Source of the DNA: Maricaulis sp048270095
Lineage (GTDB): Bacteria; Pseudomonadota; Alphaproteobacteria; Caulobacterales; Maricaulaceae
Direction of reading: 5' to 3'
Assembly (NCBI RefSeq): GCF_048270095.1
Contig: NZ_JBLWTL010000004.1
Span: forward strand, 1 to 64,000
Length of the DNA: 64,000 bases
The position numbers were made by a program, and so were the translations under genes. The notes below the pieces were generated by a model. The model made no database searches, had not been told where the DNA came from, and saw only the letters and a program-made list of their open reading frames with translations. Positions 25,909 to 34,977 of the stretch are shown in pieces. How positions within the stretch are numbered: position 1 is the first letter of the stretch; each line of letters opens with the position of its first letter.

Positions 25909-27018
25909 TCAGCCGAGAATAAACTGCCATTCGGCTCCGACATCCGGGTGGGATTCGGCGTCCAGGCGTGCGGCCCCGTCTGCCCGCGCTGCATCCGGCG
26001 CCAGCTGTGAAAAAGCCCAGACTGCCGCGCCGCGAACCATCTCGTCCGCGTCGTCGAGCCGCTCAAGCACGGCTGGCAGCAGGGACGGGTCCTGCGAATT
26101 GCCGATCGCGATCATCACGTTTCGCACGAAGCGGTCGCGGCCGATTCGCTTGACAGGCGAAGCCGTGAAGACCTGCCGGAAACCCGCATCGTCGAGCGCA
26201 GCCAGTTCGCTGAGGAGTGGCCCCTTGAGTTCCGGACGCGGATGGAAGGCCATTTCCGCGGTCACCGCGGCGAATTTGTTCCAGGGGCATACCGCCAGAC
26301 AATCATCGCAGCCATAGATGCGATTGCCCATCGCGGTGCGAAACTCGATCGGGATCGGGCCTTTATGTTCGATCGTCAGATAGGAGATGCAACGCCGCGC
26401 ATCGAGTTTATAGGGCTGCGGGAAGGCCTGGGTCGGGCAGATGTCGAGGCAGGATGTGCACGAGCCGCAATGATCGGTTTCCGGCGCGTCCGGCTCCAAC
26501 TCTGCCGCCGTCAGCATGACGCCAAGAAACAGCCAGGAGCCGTGCTCCCGGCTGACCAGATTGGTATGCTTGCCCTGCCAGCCCATTCCGGACTTCGCCG
26601 CCAGCGGTTTTTCCATCAGCGGCGCGGTATCGACGAAGACCTTCACCTCGGCGCCGGTCTTGTTGACAAAGGCGCGGGCGAAATGCTTCAGCCGCTTCTT
26701 CATCAAGTCATGATAATCGGTATTGCGCGCATAGACCGAGATCACGCCCTCGGACTTGCGCTCCAGTGCCGCGAGCGGGTCGATATCGGGCCCGTAGTTC
26801 AGCCCGACCACCACGGCCGATTTCGCGTCCGGCCACATGCCGGTCGGATGCTGACGCCGCGCCAGCGTATCCTCCATCCAGACCATCGAGCCATGCTGTC
26901 CGGCGGCGACAAACTCCGCCAGCCGCTCGCCGGCAGTCCAGGCATCATCAGCGCGGCAAATGCGCGCTTGCGTGAAGCCGGAGGCGATGGCGAGGGATTT
27001 GACGGTTTCGGGGGTCAT
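25909..27018 (-). CDS. queG: Epoxyqueuosine reductase
   Basis: A 369-residue cobalamin-dependent iron-sulfur enzyme that reduces epoxyqueuosine to queuosine in tRNA, the last step of the pathway. The two ferredoxin-like clusters are CGSCTSCLDICPTQAF and CDDCLAVCPWNKFA; the N-terminal B12-binding region and a C-terminal HEAT-like stretch (LLPAVLERLDDADEMVRGAAVWAF) are also present. Its ATG overlaps the stop of the preceding unknown gene by four bases, making it the last of three genes beginning with the GST. Confidence 0.95.
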   Translation of the reverse strand: MTPETVKSLAIASGFTQARICRADDAWTAGERLAEFVAAGQHGSMVWMEDTLARRQHPTGMWPDAKSAVVVGLNYGPDIDPLAALERKSEGVISVYARNTDYHDLMKKRLKHFARAFVNKTGAEVKVFVDTAPLMEKPLAAKSGMGWQGKHTNLVSREHGSWLFLGVMLTAAELEPDAPETDHCGSCTSCLDICPTQAFPQPYKLDARRCISYLTIEHKGPIPIEFRTAMGNRIYGCDDCLAVCPWNKFAAVTAEMAFHPRPELKGPLLSELAALDDAGFRQVFTASPVKRIGRDRFVRNVMIAIGNSQDPSLLPAVLERLDDADEMVRGAAVWAFSQLAPDAARADGAARLDAESHPDVGAEWQFILG

Positions 27019-28058
27019 AACGTCTCGTACGCCCGGGCCAGCTCGGTAGACAATTGCAATCGGTTCGCCTGAATTTCGTTGGCTCTCACCGCGATCCGGT
27101 TGATCTCGTCCGCAAGGTCAGAAACCACCTGCCCGCGTGTGCGATCATCGAGTGCGGCTCTGTAGGCTCCAACAAACCTTGTTACCGCGCCATCGAGGCT
27201 TGAATAGTGCTCCGCTACAGCAGTGTGCGTCTCCAATATGGTCGCGAGCCGCGCCATCAGATCACCATATCGTGCAACCGCTTCCGGCCCCTCGGCTGCA
27301 AGCCCCCTATCGTGATCGTCAAGCCGGGCTACAACGGCGCGCCGAATAGGCTCAATATTGTCGCGGACGTCCCCGGCGTCAGATTCAATGCGCAGCAGCA
27401 ATTCCTCTTCAAGACCTGGCGACCGTTCTGACGCAACCAACATTCTGAGAAGCTCGAGCATGTCTCGACTCACGCGGTTCAGCGCTGTACTGGCAATGTT
27501 TTCCAGAGTCCCTGGATGGGAAAGGTCACTGGATCGCATGGCCTCTTTTTGAGCAATCACTGCGTCGACCAACGCGATTTGCGCGTCAATATCCAGCACG
27601 TCCAGGCCATACACACTGATCTCGTCGCTCGCTCGAAGTGCCTCGAGCTGATCCGTCGCCTGCATCAGAAGTGCTGAGCTCCGCGACTGCAGCAACAGCA
27701 CGCCGTTGAATGACGCTTCAAGGCGATCATTCAGCCCTCCTCGACCGTCAAAGATCGGCGGAGGCGGCAGGTCGGACACAGCTCTGTCGATATCGTCACC
27801 GGCTGCACCGAGACGCTCGAGCGCTCGGTCGATCTCTCGGTGCCATTCGTCCAAACCCACATCAGATTCAGGGATCGATGCCAATTCGACCACGGCTGAC
27901 CTGATTCGTAATGTCACCACAACCATGCGCTGCTGAACGCTATTGCGTTGTGATACCCACTCGATCAGGGACCGACTGTCGGATGCTGACAGGTCTTGAG
28001 CGGCGACGGCGTTCGCCAAGGCCAGGCCCGCCAAGAGTGCCCAAACTAGCGCGCGCAT
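27015..28058 (-). CDS. Unknown secreted helical protein
   Basis: A 347-residue protein with a Sec signal (cleavage about AVAAQ, residue 20) and otherwise mostly alpha-helical with heptad-like spacing (ALERLGAAGDDIDRAVSDL; VSDLADEINRIAVRANEIQANRLQL). No family recognised. Its third-position GC bias is visibly lower than its neighbours', hinting at foreign origin. The ATG at 28058 is preceded by a run of nine G (28064-28072) that serves as the ribosome site; a GTG at 28061 is also possible. It lies between the GST and queG. Confidence 0.75.
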   Translation of the reverse strand: MRALVWALLAGLALANAVAAQDLSASDSRSLIEWVSQRNSVQQRMVVVTLRIRSAVVELASIPESDVGLDEWHREIDRALERLGAAGDDIDRAVSDLPPPPIFDGRGGLNDRLEASFNGVLLLQSRSSALLMQATDQLEALRASDEISVYGLDVLDIDAQIALVDAVIAQKEAMRSSDLSHPGTLENIASTALNRVSRDMLELLRMLVASERSPGLEEELLLRIESDAGDVRDNIEPIRRAVVARLDDHDRGLAAEGPEAVARYGDLMARLATILETHTAVAEHYSSLDGAVTRFVGAYRAALDDRTRGQVVSDLADEINRIAVRANEIQANRLQLSTELARAYETL

Positions 28059-28073
28059 CACTACCCCCCCCCT

Positions 28074-28751
28074 CTAGAAATCCAGATCCGCATAGTGCGC
28101 CGAAGGTGTCGTGCCCGGCAATTTGTCTGTGAGCAGGCCGCGGAAGGCTGGGCGGCATTTCACCCGTAGATACCATTGCTTGACCGGCTCGAACTCGTCC
28201 CAGGGGACATCGCCGAGATAATCGACGCAGGACAGGTGCGCCGCCGCAGCGATGTCGGCCAGGGTGTAGCGCGGACCGGCGAGGCCATCGCGGCTCTCCA
28301 GGAGCCAGGCCATATGATCCATATGCCAGCGTAAATGCTCGCGGCCCTGGCGGATCGCTGCCGGGTCGGGCGAGCCGAGACCCTGGACGCGTTTCTCCAG
28401 CTTTTCGTGGAGGAGATAGGCGTTGACCTCGCCGTCAAACTTGCGGTCGAACCAGTCCATCAGCCGCCGTGCCTCGGCGCGGTCGGCCGGGCCGCCGGGC
28501 AATAGGCAGGGGCTCGGTGAGGTCTCTTCGAGATATTCCAGTATGGCGCGGGTTTCGATAATCACCCGCCGGCCACCGCCGGATTCGTCAACCAGGACGG
28601 GCGTTGTCCCGGCCGGGTTGAGCGATTGCAAATGATCGGCATGCTCCCACGGCGTCTCGAGCTGAAGCTGGTGCTTCAGGGATTTCTCGTCGAGGGCCAC
28701 ACGGACCTGGCGCGAGAAGGGATCGAGGGGCCAGAAGTGGAGAACGCGCAT
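28074..28751 (-). CDS. Glutathione S-transferase family protein
   Basis: A 225-residue GST. The thioredoxin-fold N-terminal domain has FSRQVRVALDEKSLKHQLQLE, the cis-Pro region NPAGTTPVLVD and the glutathione-contact ETRAILEYLEE. The C-terminal all-helical domain includes YTLADIAAAAHLSCVDYLGDVPW. Cytosolic; substrate unknown. It is the first gene of the three-gene unit with the unknown secreted protein and queG. Confidence 0.9.
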   Translation of the reverse strand: MRVLHFWPLDPFSRQVRVALDEKSLKHQLQLETPWEHADHLQSLNPAGTTPVLVDESGGGRRVIIETRAILEYLEETSPSPCLLPGGPADRAEARRLMDWFDRKFDGEVNAYLLHEKLEKRVQGLGSPDPAAIRQGREHLRWHMDHMAWLLESRDGLAGPRYTLADIAAAAHLSCVDYLGDVPWDEFEPVKQWYLRVKCRPAFRGLLTDKLPGTTPSAHYADLDF

Positions 28752-28782
28752 GGCGTCAGATTAATCCGGTTTCGCTTAACGA

Positions 28783-29760
28783 CTAATGTTCATGGTTGGG
28801 CGCCACGCCGGCGCGGAAGAAAGCGGTGCCGTGCGGCTCGGCGGCCCCGTGCGGATCGGCATGGATCATGATGTCAGCGGCCGGATAGACCGCCATCAAG
28901 CGCCGCTCGCACTCGACTTCAATCTCGTGCGCTTCGCGCAGGCTGAGATCTGCCGGCAAGCCAAGATGGAACTGGATATGGACCAGCGGCCCGGAAGCCC
29001 GCGTACGCAATTGATGCAGATCGATAATGCGCGGATCCTCGCCGAGCGCGAGCTGGCGGATACGCTCACGCTCCTCATCGGGCAATTCACGGTCCATCAA
29101 TTGATCGAGCGCTCCCTTGGCGACGCCCCAGGCGGTAATGCCAAGCCACACGGCCACACCGAGCGCGACAGCGGCATCAAGCCAGAGCCAGCCAAGCCAG
29201 ACCGAGCCGGCAATACCGGCCATGACCGCGAGATTGGCCCCCAGATCGGAATAGTAATGCGCCCGGTCGCCCTCGACCGCGATCGAGCCGGTCTGCTCCA
29301 CCGCCCGCGTCTGGATGATGACCAGGCCAAGGGTCAGCACGATCGACAAGACCATCACCGCCAGCGCCCAGCCACTGGCTTCGATCTCGACCGGTTCAAA
29401 CAGGTGTTGGATGCTTTCGCGCAGCAGCAGCGCTGCCGAGGCGGCGACGAAGATCGCCTGCATGACGCCGGCAAAGGCCTCGGCCTTGCCATGCCCGTAG
29501 CGGTGTTCGGCATCGGCCGGTTCGGCAGCGTAGCGCACGGCGAACAGGACGGTCAGCGAGGCGGTCAGATCCAGCGCGCTATCGGCCAGCGAGGCGAGCA
29601 AGGCGACCGAGCCGGACAGATACCAGACCACCGCCTTGGACGCGACCAGCACCACGGCAACCGCAACGGAGGCCGAGGTTGCCAGGCCGGTGACGCGGCG
29701 CGCCTCGGCCGGTGCCAGACGGCCCGGGCCGCCGGAATCGTGGGGAAGATCGTGGGGCAT
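28783..29760 (-). CDS. FieF-like cation diffusion facilitator
   Basis: A 325-residue CDF efflux protein with six helices and a C-terminal cytoplasmic domain, resembling FieF/YiiP. Metal-site A residues are visible in SLADSALDLTAS (helix 2) and HYYSDLGANL (helix 5); the interhelix motif HRYGHGKAEA and the C-terminal HIQFHLGLPADLSLREAHEIEVECE are typical. It exports Zn or Fe in exchange for protons. The ATG at 29760 is chosen because the family begins there and GAGG precedes it; the frame open further upstream is not conserved. Confidence 0.93.
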   Translation of the reverse strand: MPHDLPHDSGGPGRLAPAEARRVTGLATSASVAVAVVLVASKAVVWYLSGSVALLASLADSALDLTASLTVLFAVRYAAEPADAEHRYGHGKAEAFAGVMQAIFVAASAALLLRESIQHLFEPVEIEASGWALAVMVLSIVLTLGLVIIQTRAVEQTGSIAVEGDRAHYYSDLGANLAVMAGIAGSVWLGWLWLDAAVALGVAVWLGITAWGVAKGALDQLMDRELPDEERERIRQLALGEDPRIIDLHQLRTRASGPLVHIQFHLGLPADLSLREAHEIEVECERRLMAVYPAADIMIHADPHGAAEPHGTAFFRAGVAPNHEH

Positions 29761-29806
29761 GACGTAAAACCTCTCAGCCAGCTTTATGGCGCACTGACAA
29801 GGCGCG

Positions 29807-30749
29807 TCAATGCGGGGCGGGGCCGCAAATACACGCCTCGATCCAGTCCAGCGCCGCGCGATGATCGACACCGGCGGCGATTTGTACGGACCGGCCCTGG
29901 CCGCTTTCGCGCAACAGGCCGGGAAAGCTGGCATCATCAGACAATTCCAGCGCCAATGTCTGGAAGCGGAATATGCTGGGCGCGGCCAGTGCCGCGATGG
30001 CGAGCGCATCATGCGGGTAGCAGCCATCAATCCCGTCACTGGCGCGATAGCGGTCCATATAATGGTTGTGCGCCCGTTGCAGGAAATGCGTCAGCGGTGA
30101 GCCGGTGCGCTCGGCCATCGCGGCCAGGCGCGCCCGGCGCAACACGACCTGGCGGCAGGTGTCGAGCGGAATCACGGTCAGGCGCGGCGCTGCGGCGAGC
30201 ACACCGCGCACCGCTTCCAGATCAGAGCCGAAATTGAACTCCACCGTGCCGCGTCGCGAGCGTGGAATGCTCAAGGCGCCGCCCATACAGATGATCTGGC
30301 CCAGCGCGGCAAAGGCGTCCGGCTCCCGGCGCAGGGCGATGGCGAGATTGGTCACCGGCCCAAGGCAGATCAGAGCGTCGTCTGCGCCAGCCGTGCGGGC
30401 AAAGTCGGCGATATGGCGGGCGCAGATCTCTGGTCCGTCCTCGCGCACATGGCCCGATTCATAGCCCAGCACGTGGCCGGCACTGGCGCCGCCCAGCCCG
30501 TCCTCGCCATGGATCACGCGGGCATCGCGCCAGTGACCGGTCAGGGGCGCCGCTGCGCCAACGCTGATGCCGACATGCGGCGGATCGAAGAAGGATTGCA
30601 CCAGCGCCGCATTGCGGGCCGCCTTGCGCGGCGCGACATTGCCGAACACGGTCGAGATCCCGGCCAGTTCAAGGCGCGGCGAGCCGAAAGCGCAGGCCAG
30701 CGCCAGCGCATCATCGACGCCGCCATCCGTGTCGATCCAGACCTTCATG
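29807..30749 (-). CDS. Nucleoside hydrolase (IunH-like)
   Basis: A 313-residue inosine-uridine preferring nucleoside hydrolase. The N-terminal calcium motif appears as DTDGGVDDALAL, where most relatives have DTDPGxDDA, so the Pro is replaced by Gly. Further family segments are LICLGPVTNLAIALR, MGGAL and GCYPHDALAIAAL. It cleaves the N-glycosidic bond of nucleosides for salvage. Divergent from uppP across about 98 bases. Confidence 0.92.
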
Positions 30750-30847
30750 CCGCCACCCCCACTCGCGCCGGACAGGCGCGTGACAATCCACTGGCCAAGT
30801 TGAGGCAAGTGATCGAATATGCCGCGAAATCCAGCAAAACGGCCCTC

Positions 30848-31651
30848 ATGACCCTGATTCACCTCGTCGTCCTCGCCCTGATCCAGGGTATCACCGAATT
30901 CCTGCCGATCAGCTCCTCGGCGCATCTGATCCTGACGCCCACCGTGCTGGGCGAAGCCGATCAGGGCCCGCTGATCGATGTCATGGCGCATGCCGGGACC
31001 TTGCTGGCCGTGCTGGTCTATTTCTGGCGCGATATCCGCGACGTCGCGATCGGCAAATTCGCCCTGCTGACCGGGCGTGTCACACCGGGCGGACGCCTCG
31101 CCCTGCTGGTCGCGGCCTCGCTGCCGCCTGTACTGATTTTCGGTGGCGCCCTGTTCGCCTTCGACCTGATCGACGCGCTGCGCTCGCCGATGGTGATCGC
31201 GATCTCGACCCTGGTTTTCGCACTGCCGCTCTGGCTCGCTGATCGCTATGGCCGCAGCGTCAAATCGATCGAGACCATGAGCTTCAAAGATGCCGCCCTG
31301 ATTGGTCTGGCCCAGGCCATCGCCTTGATCCCCGGCGCCTCACGCTCCGGCGTGACCATGACCGCCGGCCGCGCCCTCGGTCTCGGCCGCAGCGAGAGCG
31401 CCCGATTCTCGATGCTGATGTCGATCCCGGTCATCGTTGCCTTCGCCATCGTCTCGGTCATCCGCCTGATGGCCGAAACCGAAGCCACAACCCAGCTCCA
31501 TGACGGCCTACTCGTCGCCGCCCTGTCCTTCGTCTCGGCCCTCGGCGCGATTGCCGTCCTGATGCGCCTGGTTGACCGCATCGGCTTTCTACCCTTCGTG
31601 CTCTATCGCGTCGCGCTGGGGGTCGGGTTGCTGGTCTGGCTGGCGCTGTAG
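30848..31651 (+). CDS. uppP: Undecaprenyl-diphosphatase
   Basis: A 267-residue polytopic BacA-type phosphatase that recycles undecaprenyl pyrophosphate for cell-wall synthesis. Active-site motifs are GITEFLPISSSAHL (residues 14-27) and PGASRSGVTM. The ATG at 30848 gives the family's usual MTLIHLVVLALIQGITEF start; a longer upstream frame is antisense to the nucleoside hydrolase and rejected. Confidence 0.96.
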   Translation: MTLIHLVVLALIQGITEFLPISSSAHLILTPTVLGEADQGPLIDVMAHAGTLLAVLVYFWRDIRDVAIGKFALLTGRVTPGGRLALLVAASLPPVLIFGGALFAFDLIDALRSPMVIAISTLVFALPLWLADRYGRSVKSIETMSFKDAALIGLAQAIALIPGASRSGVTMTAGRALGLGRSESARFSMLMSIPVIVAFAIVSVIRLMAETEATTQLHDGLLVAALSFVSALGAIAVLMRLVDRIGFLPFVLYRVALGVGLLVWLAL

Positions 31652-31902
31652 CGCGAGGTGGTCACGCGCACCGACCGCCAGTCCGGGGCGGAGCTGGTAA
31701 GGATGGGGGGGCACCGCGCTTATCCACGCCCCGCAAACCCCGTGCGATACTCATCAGGCTCTTTGAACCTGTGAATCATCCGCCCCGCGTCCGGCCATCC
31801 GCCGGGCGCAGCCCTCTGCCCGCTTCGCGGAGCCTGTAGTAGTCGTCGTAGTAGTAGGAGCCGGATTTCCCGATTCCCGGAAAAATTATCAAATCTCCGC
31901 CG
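31652..31902. other. Gene-free spacer with dispersed repeat
   Basis: The spacer between uppP and leuB holds a 23-base exact copy (31676-31698) of the repeat at 318-340, and a short TAG/GTA microsatellite (31836-31857). No gene or clear terminator for either convergent unit is visible. Confidence 0.6.
31676..31698 (+). repeat. Second copy of the 23-base repeat
   Basis: Identical over 23 bases to 318-340 (CGCCAGTCCGGGGCGGAGCT then GGT). Here the inverted partner arm is missing, so this is a partial or decayed copy. Confidence 0.75.
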
Positions 31903-32973
31903 CTAACCCGCCGCCATCGCCGGTTGACGCTCAAGATGCTCGATCAGGCGGATGCCGGCTTTCGAGCAGGTCAGCGTGCCGCCGAGATCGCCGGTCCATT
32001 CGCCGGCCTCGTGCATGGCACTGACAGCGGCGCGCAGGCGCGCTGCGGCCTCGATCTCGCCCAGTCCGGCCTCGAATAATTGCGCCACGCTTTCAATCGC
32101 GCCGAATGGATTGGCCTTGTCCTGGCCGGCAATATCGGGGGCCGAACCATGGATCGGTTCGAACACCCCGGGGCGAGTGTCGCCCAGCGACGCCGATCCG
32201 AGCAGGCCGATCGAGCCGGGCAGCATCGAGGCCTCGTCGCTCAGGATATCGCCAAACATATTCTCCGTCAGCACGACATCGAAGCTCGCCGGATCGCGCA
32301 GCAAATGCATCGCTGCGGCGTCGACATACATGTGATCGAGCTCGATATCGGGATAGGTTCTGGCGCCCATCTCGCTGACCACACGGCGCCACAAGCGGCT
32401 GGTTTCCAGCACATTGGCCTTGTCGACCGACATCAGCCTGCCACGTCTCAAACGCGCCTGCCGAAAGGCGATATGGGCGACGCGCTCAATCTCGGCGCGG
32501 CTGTATGCGCACTCATCGCTGGCGTAATCCGCGCGTTTTTGACGGGCTCCGAAATAGATCCCGCCGGTCAGCTCGCGCACGATCAGCATGTCGACACCGG
32601 CCACGAGTTCGGCGCGCAGGGGCGACTTGCCGGCCAGCGCCGGATGGACGCTGACAGGGCGAAGATTGGCGTAAACCTGCAGCGCCTTGCGCAAGCCCAG
32701 CAGACCGGCTTCGGGACGCGAGGGCGCCTGGTCCCATTTCGGTCCGCCAACGGCGCCGAGGAAAATCGCATCGCTGGCCTGGCAGGCTTTCAGTGTCTCG
32801 GCCGTCAGCGGTTCGCCAAACTGGTCGATCGAGGCGCCGCCAAAGGCGTGTTCGGAGAATTTGACGCGAAAGCCGGACAGGGCCGCAACGCTTTCCATCG
32901 CGGCGCGGGCCACAGCGGTGACTTCCGGCCCGATCCCGTCGCCGGGCAGGAGGACGATTGAATAGTTTTTCAT
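31903..32973 (-). CDS. leuB: 3-isopropylmalate dehydrogenase
   Basis: A 356-residue NAD-dependent dehydrogenase that oxidatively decarboxylates 3-isopropylmalate in leucine synthesis. Visible motifs: LLPGDGIGPEV, GPKWDQAP, the catalytic Lys in MSVDKANVLETSRLWR, MFGDILSDEASML and GSAPDIAGQDKANPFGAI. It is the last gene of the ilv-leu operon; its ATG overlaps the leuD stop by four bases. Confidence 0.97.
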   Translation of the reverse strand: MKNYSIVLLPGDGIGPEVTAVARAAMESVAALSGFRVKFSEHAFGGASIDQFGEPLTAETLKACQASDAIFLGAVGGPKWDQAPSRPEAGLLGLRKALQVYANLRPVSVHPALAGKSPLRAELVAGVDMLIVRELTGGIYFGARQKRADYASDECAYSRAEIERVAHIAFRQARLRRGRLMSVDKANVLETSRLWRRVVSEMGARTYPDIELDHMYVDAAAMHLLRDPASFDVVLTENMFGDILSDEASMLPGSIGLLGSASLGDTRPGVFEPIHGSAPDIAGQDKANPFGAIESVAQLFEAGLGEIEAAARLRAAVSAMHEAGEWTGDLGGTLTCSKAGIRLIEHLERQPAMAAG

Positions 32974-33557
32974 GCGCTGCGGGCCTCGTAAGCTGTGATG
33001 TCATCGCCGTGCGAGAGCAGGAAACCGAGCGGATCGGTGCCCTCGATCAGGCAGTGTTTGGCAAAGGATTCGATCTCGAAATGGAAGCCGGGGCCATTGC
33101 CGAGATCAACATATTGCCGTTCCAGGTCGATCTTCACCTCGACCCCTTCATGCGCGAGCAGCCAGGCATGGGCGTTTGGCGGCGCGACGATGGGCAGGAT
33201 ATTGTTCTTGGCCGCATTCGAGCGGAAAATATCGGCAATCTCGCTTGAGATGACGGCGCGAACGCCGAACTCATGCAGCGCCCAGGGCGCATGTTCCCGG
33301 GAGGAACCGCAGCCGAAATTGCGTCCGGCAACAAGGAGGGCGAACTGGTCCGTATCGAGCGTGTTGAGGTCGCAATCATCACGCATCTTGCCGCCTTCAT
33401 CATAACGCCAGTCATGAAAGGCGAGCTTGCCCAGGCCGTCGCGCGTTGTCGTGGTGAGGAAGCGCGCCGGGATGATCTGGTCGGTATCGATATCCTCTTG
33501 CGGCAGGGTGAAGGTGCGGCTGTGCAGCTGCGTCAGCCCGGCCGGATTGTCAGACAT
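32970..33557 (-). CDS. leuD: 3-isopropylmalate dehydratase small subunit
   Basis: A 195-residue small subunit with the swivel-domain motifs DIDTDQIIPARFLTT, GRNFGCGSSREHAPWAL and FRSNAAKNNILPI. With LeuC it isomerises 2- to 3-isopropylmalate. It overlaps leuC by 8 bases and leuB by 4. Confidence 0.97.
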   Translation of the reverse strand: MSDNPAGLTQLHSRTFTLPQEDIDTDQIIPARFLTTTTRDGLGKLAFHDWRYDEGGKMRDDCDLNTLDTDQFALLVAGRNFGCGSSREHAPWALHEFGVRAVISSEIADIFRSNAAKNNILPIVAPPNAHAWLLAHEGVEVKIDLERQYVDLGNGPGFHFEIESFAKHCLIEGTDPLGFLLSHGDDITAYEARSA

Positions 33558-34977
33558 GGGGTGCCTCCATGAGGCTGCGCGGATCAGTGATGCGACCGGT
33601 CACGGCCGCGGCCGCGGCCGTTGCCGGACTGGCCAGTACGGTGCGCGCACCAGGGCCCTGGCGGCCCTCGAAATTGCGATTCGAGGTCGAGACCACCAGT
33701 TCGCCGGCCTCGCCGCGATCACCATTCATCGCGATACACATGGAACAGCCCGGCTGGCGCCATTGCGCGCCGGCGGCGATGAAAATCTGGTCCAGCCCCT
33801 CGGCCTCCGCCTGTCGGCGCACCTGCACCGAGCCCGGCACAACCAGGGCCCTGACCCCGGGCGCCACCTGGCGGCCGCGCATGATACCGGCGGCGTCGCG
33901 CAAGTCGGTGATGCGTGAATTGGTACAGGAGCCGATGAAGACCTGGTCGACCCGTGTGCCGGCAATTGGCTGGCCGGCTTTGAGCTGCATGTAATCCAGC
34001 GATTTCTGGTGCGAGGCGGAACGCGCATCCGGCACCTGGCCGCCAATGGCGATGCCGGTATCAGGGGCAGTGCCCCAGGTCACCATCGGTGTGATCTCGC
34101 TCGCATCGAGCTCAATCTCACGATCAAAGCTGGCGCCGGGATCGCTGGCGAGTTGTGACCAGCGCTGCACGGCTTCATCCCAGGCGGCCCCTTGGGGAGC
34201 GAGTTTACGGCCCTTCAGCCAGGCAAAAGTGGTGGCGTCCGGCGCGATCATGCCGGCGCGGGCACCGGCCTCGATCGACATGTTGCAGACCGTCATCCGG
34301 CCTTCCATGTCGAGCGCCTCGATCGCTTCGCCGGCATATTCGATCACGCTGCCGGTGCCACCATCAATGCCGAGCCGGGCAATGATGGCGAGCACGATAT
34401 CCTTGGCCGAGACGCCGGGTCCGGGACGGCCATTGACGGTGACGCGCAGGGATTTCGGCTTGCGTTGCAACAGGCACTGACTGGCCAGGACATGGCCGAC
34501 CTCGGTGGTACCAATGCCGAAAGCGAGCGCTCCGAATGCGCCATGAGTGGCAGTATGGCTGTCGCCGCACACCACCGTCATGCCGGGCTGGGTGGCGCCG
34601 AGCTCAGGGCCCATCACATGCACTACGCCGCGATGATCACTGCCCCAGCCATGCAGGGGGATGGCATTGGCGGTGGCATTGGCCTCGAGCATCTCGACCT
34701 GTTTGCGTGCTGCATCGGTGGCATAGGGCGGTATTTCGCCGGCCCTGAAGTCCAGCGTCGGCGTCGAATGATCGATCGTCGCCAGGGTGCGGTCCGGACG
34801 GCGCACCTTGAGGCCCCGCGCCGCCAGGGCCGAGAAGGCCTGGGGCGAGGTGACCTCATGGATCAGGTGCAGGTCGATATACAGCACGCCCGGTGTCTCG
34901 GCGGTCTCCGCCTTGACCTGGTGAGCTTCCCAGACCTTGTCGAACAGGGAACGCGGTGCGCCGTCATCAGGCGACAT
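33550..34977 (-). CDS. leuC: 3-isopropylmalate dehydratase large subunit
   Basis: A 475-residue aconitase-family subunit carrying the 4Fe-4S cluster: VFIGSCTNSRITDLRDAA and PGCSMCIAMNGD supply the Cys ligands, and CGDSHTATHGAFGALAFGIG is present. The ATG at 34977 (MSPDDGAPRSLFDKVWEAHQV) is chosen; it overlaps the ilvE stop by 11 bases, so the pair is translationally linked. Confidence 0.97.
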   Translation of the reverse strand: MSPDDGAPRSLFDKVWEAHQVKAETAETPGVLYIDLHLIHEVTSPQAFSALAARGLKVRRPDRTLATIDHSTPTLDFRAGEIPPYATDAARKQVEMLEANATANAIPLHGWGSDHRGVVHVMGPELGATQPGMTVVCGDSHTATHGAFGALAFGIGTTEVGHVLASQCLLQRKPKSLRVTVNGRPGPGVSAKDIVLAIIARLGIDGGTGSVIEYAGEAIEALDMEGRMTVCNMSIEAGARAGMIAPDATTFAWLKGRKLAPQGAAWDEAVQRWSQLASDPGASFDREIELDASEITPMVTWGTAPDTGIAIGGQVPDARSASHQKSLDYMQLKAGQPIAGTRVDQVFIGSCTNSRITDLRDAAGIMRGRQVAPGVRALVVPGSVQVRRQAEAEGLDQIFIAAGAQWRQPGCSMCIAMNGDRGEAGELVVSTSNRNFEGRQGPGARTVLASPATAAAAAVTGRITDPRSLMEAPHV

